From Fragum whitleyi (Eukaryota > Mollusca > Bivalvia > Cardiida > Cardiidae), in contig OX411545.1 of the NCBI GenBank assembly GCA_948146395.1, forward strand, positions 24,011,526 through 24,075,525: DNA of 64,000 nucleotides. Reading direction: 5' to 3'. Under the pieces are notes generated by a model that saw only the letters and a program-made list of their open reading frames with translations, ran no database searches and was not told the DNA's origin. Both the position numbers and the translations under genes were made by a program. This document shows, piece by piece, positions 55,740 to 64,000 of this stretch (positions within the stretch are counted from its first letter, which is position 1; each line of letters opens with the position of its first letter).

Positions 55740-55990
55740 GAACAGTGACTGTATGCCAACTTTATTGGCATATACTAATCGGACTAACTGAAGAGACTAT
55801 ATAGACGCAAGATTTTGTGCGGCTGCACCAAACCGGGGCTTGTGCGTTTGTCACTTCTGGTTTCTGTCACATAATCGTGTTTAGCTACCCAACTTACATT
55901 CCGAGTGCTTATTGTTACAAAATCACATATATTCCTTTTCACTAACACCAAAAAACCCAAAATTGTTCGCATCTTTTAGTTGAAATGGTT
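55740..55990 (-). repeat. Family O dispersed repeat, copy 2
   Basis: On the minus strand: GGGTAGCTAAACACGATTAT, GAAACCAGAAGTGACAAACG, AAATCTTGCGTCTATATAGT and AAGTTGGCATACAGTCACTG, in the same order as 45178-45385. The plus-strand ATGCCAA..TTGGCAT word at 55752 forms a small hairpin. Confidence 0.65.
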
Positions 55991-56124
55991 GTGCCACAGC
56001 TATCAAAGAAAGTGAGAAATAAGGCTGTGGGTATGCATAGGACTTACATGCCTGATGCCCTTCAGTTTGACTACTCGAGGATGGCAATTCACAATTCACA
56101 ACTCGGTCTAGAATTGCTTCTTAA

Positions 56125-56345
56125 AGCCAATTATCCCAGTCGGTAAGGCGTCTGGCTTTCAGGTCCCTGGCTCGGCCATCTTTCATCTCACATTTGACAA
56201 AAGTCATTTTGACTCATGTAATTTGTTTCCCACCGGTGGACAAGTGATACCCCTGTGTGGGAAAGACAACTTGTAGCTCGGATGAAATGACAAGAAACCT
56301 TGGATAGGTACACCAGCCACTACTTGATAAATAAAAAAATTGAAT
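56125..56345 (+). mobile_element. S2 SINE, uninterrupted copy
   Basis: TATCCCAGTCGGTAAGGCGT (A-box-like), GGCTTTCAGGTCCCTGGCTC, CTCACATTTGACAAAAGTCA, TTTTGACTCATGTAATTTG, CCACCGGTGGACAAGTGATA and CACCAGCCACTACTTGATAA. The terminal GTTAAAC tail is missing or replaced. Confidence 0.65.
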
Positions 56346-56661
56346 GCAACATTATAATCGTATGTACAAACAAACATATGATATTGGTTCGGAAAATGTA
56401 CATATCGGTCGAGATGAGATAGGCCCTGATATTTGTATCTTGTATGTGGGACAAGCCTGCCTGCAGGATGTCAAGTTTACGATTGTTTGGAAAAACCAAT
56501 CCGCTTTGCATTAACCTACCTACCTACCTGATTGTGTAGGGAAATTTGTTAGACTCCTTAGGTCTGTCATTCCCCTCAATTCAGGTTTCTCACAGTCGCC
56601 GCACCGGTTTGGCTAATTTCTCATTGTTCATTTCGTTTTTGCTTAGAATCGAAACGTAAAT

Positions 56662-56770
56662 GTCAGGATGGCCGAGTGGTCTAAGGCGCCAGACTCAAGG
56701 ATCAAGTTCCTTTACAATAGAGTGTTCTGGTCCACGTATGTGGGCGTGGGTTCAAATCCCACTTCTGACA
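56662..56770 (+). tRNA. tRNA-Leu (CAA), intron-containing, copy 6
   Basis: 109 nt with all stems intact. The B box is GGTTCAAATCC (allowed A in the T loop). The 25-nt intron GATCAAGTTCC..AATAGAGTG is one base from copy 4. A T5 run follows. It lacks the CAGTT found immediately 5' of the other five. Confidence 0.92.
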
Positions 56771-56982
56771 CATTTTTATTTTATTATAAACGCTTCTGTA
56801 TCATCTGGTGGGAAAAGTCTCACAATCGTACAAACCAATGTTATATTTGAAGGGAATATTCTCGAGAAGTGTGAAAATTATAAAACTGTTTTAAGTCCAC
56901 TAAAATAAAGTCTAGTTGGGTATTTGTTGTGATCCTGGTGTCCGTTGTGTGTCTGCCTATCCAACCGTCATGAACTGTTTCT

Positions 56983-57209
56983 TTAACCCTTTCCTGTTTT
57001 ACAAAATTTTGGATCTGTCCAAATTCAAAGGTTTTGCAGACGAAAATTAAAGTGGATTTAATTTGGTAAATAACCATTCAGTAGGGTAGAAAATAGTGTG
57101 GAAAAAGAAGAAATTGCTTGTCAGAAGCATTTTTTTCTTTTTTAACAATGTTTTCTCAATCATAAAATCACAGGCACGTAAAAAGCAGGGATTAAACAGC
57201 AAAGGGTTC
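56983..57209 (+). mobile_element. Family E MITE, copy 4
   Basis: TTAACCCTTTCCTGTTTTAC to AACAGCAAAGGGTT; the central hairpin is slightly eroded (AGAAGCATTTTTTTC). It lies about 210 bp 3' of a tRNA-Leu gene. Confidence 0.85.
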
Positions 57210-57262
57210 AATATTCACTTTTCTAAAACTACTGGTCAGAATTCTTCCAAAGATCATAGACA

Positions 57263-57368
57263 TGTGACCCGTCACGCGATATGTGACCATCTGGGAACTC
57301 CGTAAAATATATATTTGAAAAGAGGTTGGTTCTAGTACAGGCCAATTTTGGCTCGTTAACGAATCTAA
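57263..57368 (-). mobile_element. Family A fragment next to family C
   Basis: TGTGACCCGTCACGCGATAT, TGGGAACTCCGTAAAATATA and TATTTGAAAAGAGGTTGGTT are one end of A. The element is cut off at the TA where family C begins, and I could not recognise the rest of A beyond. Confidence 0.65.
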
Positions 57369-57718
57369 TACAGTAAAACTGGCGTTAAGCGATCACCGAG
57401 GGGACCACCAATAATCGGTCGTTTATGGGAATAGTCGCTTAATACAAAATATGACAAATGTGAGTGTTCATTTTGATAGCATTTATAGATTGTCGATTGA
57501 GACGTACTGAATCCTATAATGTTCGAACCCATTAGAATCGTCTTATTTAGACGATTCTAATGGGTTCCAATAATATAAGATTCAATGATAACAATTTTTT
57601 CGTTAAGAATGTCCTCTTTTTAAGAGATTTTGCTAACAGTAAAGGGACTTTTTTGTGAAGGTCGCTTAAGAGAATTGGTCGCTTAATAGACGTGGTCGCT
57701 CGAGCAATATCGACTGTA
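57369..57718 (+). mobile_element. Family C MITE, copy 2
   Basis: TACAGTAAAACTGGCGTTAA at the left and AATATCGACTGTA at the right. GGGACCACCAATAATCGGTC and GACGTGGTCGCTCGAGCAAT are shared with the copy at 30374. Central palindrome AATCGTCTTATTTAGACGAT. TA flanks both ends. Confidence 0.8.
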
Positions 57719-58304
57719 TTTGGCAAATTTGTGGAAAACAGTGTTTATGGACTCACATTGGCGATTTGGGGAGATATATTTGCAGGCAATCACACTAAAC
57801 CGTTACCTGGGTCGGCGACTTATAACTTGTTCAGCGACCAAGCAGCATTTGCAGGACTTCGAAGATGTATGATTGATTGTTGACGCAAATACGCCATGTC
57901 GACAACCTAAAGGCAGTGATAATAAGATAAAAACTTCGAAAATGCTTTTTTATTTTTAAGAAAATGACTGGTAAGAAAATCAAGCATACAAACGAGATAC
58001 AATGCATTTCAATAAATACAGACTATTTTCTTAAATAACAACAACAACAACAACATCTTTAGAAAACTAGAAATATTACCCAGGCGCGGATGCCCTCGCA
58101 AAAACTTGATGTTTACCCATGACCCATTTGACCCTCAGTCGCAACCTTGACCTAAAGCGTATTTTGACAAACTTTTCACGTGACACTAGTAATCCCCCTG
58201 GCAAACTGATGCATAAATGTAGAAGTTATGCTCCGGACAAGAATGGGTCATACACACAACGACAAGCGCCCAAAACAAGCACGTACCCACACACGGACAA
58301 AGGT
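57719..58304. other. Non-coding interval
   Basis: (CAA)n at 58037-58055. The short plus-strand frames here have no recognisable domain. No gene. Confidence 0.45.
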
Positions 58305-58740
58305 ATAGAGGATAATCGTTTGTTTCAGTGTAAGATCGATCTATATTTCATTGAGTGAACAACAAAAGCTATATTTTCACGAGTGGCAGAGCCACGAGTG
58401 AAAATATAACTTTTTTTGTTCACGAAATGAAATATTAATCGATCTTACACGAAAAATAAACGATTATTCTATTTCTTTAATGCAAAAATGAGACAAAATG
58501 TGAAATTTCTAGGACATATTTTCGTAAAGCGCGCCATTTTGCGCGCGATTACTATGCAACGTTCATTGTGACGTCACTTATTTCGCCCCGCATAGATGAC
58601 GTCAGATAGGATGAAATGCATCAAAGCAGGGTATAAGTTTTTGATAATTTCACTGTTTTTGCGGTGAGATTATCAAGTGATAATCTACCGTTATTTCTCG
58701 ATAAACTACCGAAAAGCATTAAAGAAAACTTCATATTATG
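58305..58740 (+). mobile_element. Family I MITE, copy 3, best preserved
   Basis: A large palindrome at 58328-58450: GTGTAAGATCGAT outside and TATATTTTCACGAGTGGCAG / AGCCACGAGTGAAAATATA inside. A tail follows with AAGCGCGCCATTTTGCGCGC, GTGACGTCACTT, ATGACGTCAGATAGGATGAA and CCGAAAAGCATTAAAGAAAA. Non-coding, about 435 bp. Confidence 0.75.
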
Positions 58741-59406
58741 CTTATCACCATTTCATAGCCAGGACCTAAAAGACGGAAAATGCGACATACAAAGAAATTT
58801 CTAGTGTTTCAAACTAATCTAATGATTGATCTATCTGGAGTGTAAATGAATCGCGCATTTACATATGTATGAAATGCAGAAAGCATTATCCCTAAATCCA
58901 CCTGTTATCTAGCCTAAAATAGCCTGGATCACATATATGATCCTTTCACAGATTTTGATTTCAATGTACAAAATCCTGTTGAACCTTAAGTACCATAATT
59001 TTCTCTTAAATGTTTGGTTTGGTGGGACCCTCATGTTCGAATATAGTTATTTTACTTTTTAAAAATAGTTTGCAATTATCGGGCCACGTGTTTTCTACAC
59101 GTGAAAAAATATTTTTAACAACATTGAAAACTATGTTTTATCAATAATTTATTGATATTTGATATCGCCCACGCACCACTCGTTACAGCATTTATCCGTG
59201 GTCAAAAATTATCACCCAAAATGTTCAGATTATCAATTAAATTGACTCAATATACCATTTTCAATAGTATTTATAGCATGCGGAACCTGAAAAAACGAAA
59301 ACACTACGTATGGATAATATTGTGGCCTATTCTTTCAAACGGGACTTATTTGTAATTGAACTGTTCAATATATAGACTTTCAATCAAATGATGTTTGATT
59401 GTTTCT
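58741..59406. other. Non-coding interval
   Basis: A short palindrome, CCACGTGTTTTCTACACGTG, at 59083-59102. The 67-codon frame at 59152-59355 has no domain. No gene. Confidence 0.45.
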
Positions 59407-59680
59407 TCGAATGGGGTTTTACGCCGCTTGCGTAAATCTTCCAGTTATATCGCGGCGGCTAGAGCACAGGATAATGGATTCCTAGTATTACTCTCATCAG
59501 TACTACCATAGCATAATTTCCGAGCCTTTAGCTGCTATCTCACTTAGGTTACGATTATTAATCCACATGTTTCAGGCAAATAGTCGGAAAGAATGAGTAC
59601 TGCCGTCTGAAATCGAACCCGAGACCTTAATCATGAAGCGTAACGCGTGGCTTGGCAGTGACGTAATTGGGCGAGTTCAA
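59407..59680 (-). mobile_element. S1 SINE, near complete
   Basis: On the minus strand: a tRNA-like head with GTCTCGGGTTCGATTTCAGA (B box), CATTCTTTCCGACTATTTGC, AGATAGCAGCTAAAGGCTCG, GAATCCATTATCCTGTGCTC, GCCGCCGCGATATAACTGGA and AAGCGGCGTAAAACCCC. The A-box half is poorly conserved. Confidence 0.75.
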
Positions 59681-60302
59681 TATACTATCTGTAGAAGTAA
59701 ATAATTATGAATAATAGCTGATATACTTTAACCTTAAGTTCAACGACACGTTACCTAGGCTACGCCCTGCCAGGGCAATAATAATGAATTATAATTGGGT
59801 TCTTTGGAAAATAAAACTATACAAACAAAAGGGGACGATGTATTGCGGATAATGGGGAGGTTTGATTGATTTAAAACTCGAAGTTTCGGTGCATTTCAAC
59901 CGTTTAAACGTTGAATTAAGAAAACCTTGGGGTTTCGCTGTAGTGAAAAGAGACAAATAGAACGTTTCAGATTTTCATTTCATTTTAATATTCACCCATT
60001 CGAAATTGCGGTATTTTAACCATAGGGGCTGTATACACTTTTCTCTATTTTGTCGTTTCATTGAATGTTAATCCTTTTCTATAATTCACATATCTTAGAC
60101 CACTTAATTCAAATGTTATACAAAGATCAACATGCATTTACATGTAGTTTGATCTGAACAATCACCATCTCCTTTCCTCTTTACTTTATGGTTTATTTCT
60201 TAAATGCACCACGAACTATCAGATCCAAATGCATAACAGACAAGAATACGATTTGATCAAATAACCAGAATTTCTTTTCTCTCTTTTTATCTTTGAAAGA
60301 AT
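59681..60302. other. Non-coding interval
   Basis: No gene or recognised repeat. Confidence 0.45.
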
Positions 60303-60470
60303 AAATCTGCTGTATCCATAGGAGTCCGAAATTTGTCCACCCCTACCACCATATAGACCAATAATATAAACTTTTTATATTATTGGTCTATATGGTGGTG
60401 GTGGTGGTGGTGGTGTGTGTGTGGGTGGGTGGGGGGTAATTTCGGACCCCTTTAGCTGTATCGTTACAAA
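60303..60470. repeat. Foldback element with perfect core palindrome and GGT expansion
   Basis: The core ACCACCATATAGACCAATAA/TATAAA faces its exact complement at 60344-60398. Outer arms share GTCCGAAATT with AATTTCGGAC. One arm has expanded GGT and GTGG units (60393-60437) where the other has none. Confidence 0.75.
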
Positions 60471-62480
60471 TATTTTGGGGTGTTTCGAAAAGGGTTAATT
60501 ATTCCATCATGTTAACCGAGCAGTACTAGTCTGGCACTTTAAAGAAGTGATTTATTCCAAAATTATTGTAGAAGAACGTTTGGGTGTAATGAATGGAAGT
60601 GACACAGGTGTCGGGTTTACTACTTGTTTGAATGATATTCAACTTTTGATAAAAAATGATTTAATGATTTACAAAAAACATGTATTGAAGAATATAAAAG
60701 AAATAAACGGGGGGAAATTGCTCATAATTTAAATACCATTAGTTAAAATTATTGTAAACCGATGCAGACGAAAAGTTTTGTCAACAGCGCCAAAATGAAT
60801 GCATCGTGTGCATTGAGTGAATTATAAACAGCAGTCGGACTGAAAATATCGATGATTGCTTGCGCATGCGTTAGTCAACTATCAATGGCGGGAATTTCAA
60901 AGTTAGAGTTTTACCATGAAGTCGTTTCTTGCGCTTCTTGGACTGTTTAATTTCGCTCATTGATAACTTTTTGTCATTAAATTTTCTAATAAAACACAAT
61001 GAACTTTAATTGACTGCTATTTAGCGGTTCGATTTGATTTATTTTGTCCGATTTCATTGAAAGACATTCATTCTGCGCACTATGCAAGATGAACACGCCA
61101 TTATGCACGAAGTGTTCCATTAACGAGCACCTGGTTCCATTTTTCCCGTTTGTTTCAAAGAACCGAGCTTTCAATATGGCTATCCATTAAATTCTTTACG
61201 TAATTCACTCGGGGTTGATGCATTAATCAGTGAGAGACGGAGGTAGACGCCGCCTGTCTCACTCCACCTGCACGCAGAAAAATGGAACTACATTGTCAAC
61301 AAGCAGCGTATTCCAGAGGCAAGTTGGTGAACCCTGGAAGTTTTTACACGATTGGTTAATGTAACTTGGTCTCCATGATTAGGTTAACATCGGGAGTGGG
61401 TCATGTGATAAGGATCAAGGGACTGTCAAGGAGCCCACACGTGTTCGTGATGCAAGAAGGACTGCAGCGCCTCTTCAAAACCCTGAAAAAATGGACAAGT
61501 TGTGTTCGCTGATAAGTAACAATACTTGACGTGCAATAGCTTTTTGTCCCCTACTGTTCTTTAGTGGAGATAATGGCGGCCCATCTGTCTAACAGAGACG
61601 GCATTAACCTTAAACCCTATCGTAATAACGCCGTATGATTGCCCCATCTTGTTAAGGGCGCCACTTTTCGCGCATGCTTTGCCAGATCATATTTTGACTT
61701 GCACGCATCTCATTCCCTATCAAATGCAAACAATAGCAGCATTGTTTTCATAACTAATATTACCTTAAATGATGAAGACTTGTATGCAAGTTTTTGCAAC
61801 TAAATTGCGTTTTAAAACTATGATACGATTGCGCGATCTCGTTTATGTGCAACGCGCTGAAGTGGGCGCCTTTCACTGGTGCCATATGCCGTCGAGTACT
61901 TAAGACTTTAAACAAGACATTTATTGTGCAACAATCGAATCATTGAGTACGTGCAACTGTGTTGATTTATTATGAAATTGATAGAAAAGTGACGTTAGAT
62001 TGGATATAGGCGAAACGTTATAGGAGATCATTAAACTTTTATTGGACAGATCATTTGTAATAACTCATCGTGGCCATATGCTAACTTTTGGTTGCATAGT
62101 GTGACGTTCAAAGTTGAGACATCGCTGCAAGACTTGCATAAGCTCAAGTCTCAAATTTAACAGCTAGTTTTTCTACTATTGCTAGTTATAAGTGTGCTTG
62201 GCACACATGAATAAAAACATTCAATTAAACCGTCATTGTGTTTTCGTTTTGCCTGTAGTATTCGAAGACAGTGTATATTTATCAAGTCAAATTCTGAGAG
62301 ATCTTGATAACCAAGATCGAACGGAGTCTTATATATACCAAAATCTGTGTACATTGGGAAAAAAACTGTTAATATCAAATATAAGGGACGAAAAACCCAA
62401 TTGGGTTGTTAAATTAGCTTAAGAAGATAACTTCATTACTTTCTTAGAATTTTTGGATGTGCATTACGATTAGAATGAGG
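60471..62480. other. Repeat-poor non-coding interval
   Basis: I recognise none of the window's repeat families across about 2 kb, which is unusual here. Part of it (61200-61480) is less AT-rich and holds E-boxes (CACCTG at about 61129 and 61267; CACGTG at 61439-61444) and several ATTA words. The frames are short and lack domains. It could hold regulatory DNA or an unrecognised exon. Confidence 0.35.
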
Positions 62481-62499
62481 ATGTTTCTTTGTTTTTACA

Positions 62500-62720
62500 C
62501 GCCCGTCGAAAGACGTCCGGGCATCAAGTCGGCGGCACCCATATATGTTTACCGGAACACAAATCTGTTACCTTATGTCCGAATGACTTGAAAATTGGCA
62601 GTTATGATCCCCTTATAAATACAGAGTGCTGGGGCCAAGAACCATAACTGTACATAGCTATTTTTTTTAGTTATTCCCCTTTGCTGTTTTCATACTTAGC
62701 AGGGTTATTAGCGGTTATTT
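62500..62720 (+). repeat. Bivalve-type dispersed repeat fragment
   Basis: ACACGCCCGTCGAAAGACGT, GTTACCTTATGTCCGAATGA and TATTCCCCTTTGCTGTTTTC are words I associate with a common bivalve repeat. The ends are not defined. Confidence 0.4.
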
Positions 62721-64000
62721 GAAGTATTCGAATCAACATTGTGTAAATTGTTCCAGTTGCTTGTATCAATCTATTGATCGCTTTCTGTTTGCAACCTCAT
62801 GTCTATGTGTTGAGATTTTGTTTGCGTAGGTAGATCTTATATGCTCTAACCCAAAGTAATAGCAGAAGTCGGTTTAATTTCTTGATGTAATTTCCGTAAC
62901 ATTATTACTTTTACGGTTTCTTACCGGGGTAAATGACGATTTATTCCCGGCTAGCAAAATTATGTCACCCGCCGGGTCCCGAGCCGTAAATTACGAATTT
63001 ATCATACTTCAAAGTTTTAGACTAAATATTTGTCTTTTGCCTATTTTGGCCTTGGTATAAATCGAATTTTTTGAAACAACCAATATAATGCGCTCCAAAT
63101 TAAAAAGTAAACATTTACACAGTGACGTCACATGTAGTTGTGATGTCACATTACTACATTCCGCGATAATGTGACATGAAAGCACTTCTTGGCTGAACCT
63201 GCGAGAAAATTGGCACTTTGAAGTGACAGATTACATAAAAAATTGAAAGGTTTTTATTGGAAGTTATATCATTTTCATTTGTATATTATTATCTGGCATA
63301 CTTTTAATTGTAGCAGAATGTGTATACTCGGGTCGTGTTATAAGCGAAGCGAGAGAATCATGACTGCCATTACCGGTTCGAATTTTTGCGTTTGTTCCCG
63401 GCGCGGCGCCTTAAGAAAATATTAGAAGTTATACCGGAGCGGCCGTAGATATCAATGCTCGTCAGGTAAGCATTAACCAATGAAAATTCTAGAATATTCT
63501 TTGCAGTATAAAAAAAGTATCGGGCGGCATAACGTAAGGTCATTTGCAGGTAAAGGGAACGCTTCACTTTTTCTTTTACATAATTACGGTTAATTGTAAG
63601 ACATTTTCTGTGTTTGGAAACCCACAATTTGACCACCGATACAACTGATCGTTTCGCCATATGTAGTTCTTGAAAATCTCAAACTTTCCGCCCCTCAGAT
63701 CCACCCTAAAGTCTATGGGAGCCAGGTACGGCGTGTATTGGGGAGCTGTCCTCCCGATTCTGAATCAATCATGCCATTTAGAAACGAATAAATGGCTACC
63801 GGAACTTGGTGTCTTTGACTTTTGGGTCATTTCTATTGCTTGTTTTCAAGTTTGCATAGCCTTAAACTAAATCTTATAATCTCACGTAATTCTGGCTCAG
63901 ACATCACGTAAAATAAAAGTAACAGTGTAATGCCATAGAATCAATTAGCGATATAACAGAAGCCTGCAAAGTATCAAGAAAATACATGTAGGCTGGAAAT
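62721..64000. other. Non-coding interval to window end
   Basis: Palindromic TGACGTCA/TGATGTCACA words near 63122-63150 resemble the interior of family I and the 45.5-kb element. The plus-strand frame at 63670-63870 opens with a TTG and has no domain I recognise. No gene is supported. Confidence 0.4.

Noticed and set aside
63670..63870. 66-codon plus-strand frame near the window end
   Set aside because: TTG start, no domain seen, and no splice evidence. I cannot exclude an exon but cannot support one.
1..64000. CRISPR array, bacterial operon or phage features
   Set aside because: No regularly spaced direct repeats with unique spacers, no dense coding and no Shine-Dalgarno-like layout. The sequence is eukaryotic, with intron-bearing tRNAs, SINEs and MITEs.

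Overview
This is a eukaryotic, AT-rich, gene-poor window, most likely from a mollusc and probably a bivalve. The evidence is one intronless neurogenin-type bHLH gene with a lophotrochozoan look, intron-containing nuclear tRNA-Leu(CAA) genes, tRNA-derived SINEs ending in a GCGGCGTTAAAC-type tail, and a very dense population of short foldback/MITE elements. The species assignment is inference; no search was run.

Only one protein-coding gene is convincing: a neurogenin homologue on the minus strand (CDS 23185-24303, 372 codons). It has a TATA box, a GC box, CCAAT boxes and an E-box just upstream. Almost every other open frame is a shadow of microsatellites, tRNA genes or repeats. The exception is a decayed C-terminal piece of a non-LTR retrotransposon ORF2 (26009-26368, minus).

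Six tRNA-Leu(CAA) genes, each 109 nt with a 25-nt intron, lie in two groups. Three are on the minus strand at 15.0-16.7 kb and three on the plus strand at 40.2-56.8 kb, so the groups face away from neurogenin. All have a T-run 3' of the gene, and five of six share CAGTT immediately 5'.

Most of the rest is repeats, which I sorted into families by comparing copies inside the window. A has GTGACCCGTCACGCGAAAAGG ends (shortened here to GTGACCCGTCACGCGAAAAG). B is a ~138-bp foldback. C is a TA-flanked CAGT element. D is a ~158-bp near-perfect foldback. E has AACCCTTT/AAAGGGTT ends. G/F has GTGGCGGATCCAG ends and a central palindrome. H, I, J, L and N are further inverted-repeat families. O, P and Q are lower-confidence dispersed repeats. 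S1 and S2 are SINEs. Several are nested: C in A, E in G, F in L, J in S2. This gives a relative insertion order. There are also isolated long palindromes near 6.4, 11.1, 26.5, 45.6 and 60.4 kb, two larger non-coding inverted-repeat-ended elements (3.8-5.1 kb and 41.0-42.6 kb), and a long (AATG)n array at 28.5 kb.

I did not find a new multi-gene system. The most useful leads are the tRNA-Leu cluster, the layered MITE/SINE history, a 13-bp-period triple TACGTCA-like site near 450, a possible TATA-less promoter near 37.8 kb, and a repeat-poor stretch at 60.5-62.5 kb that could hold regulatory or unrecognised exon sequence.
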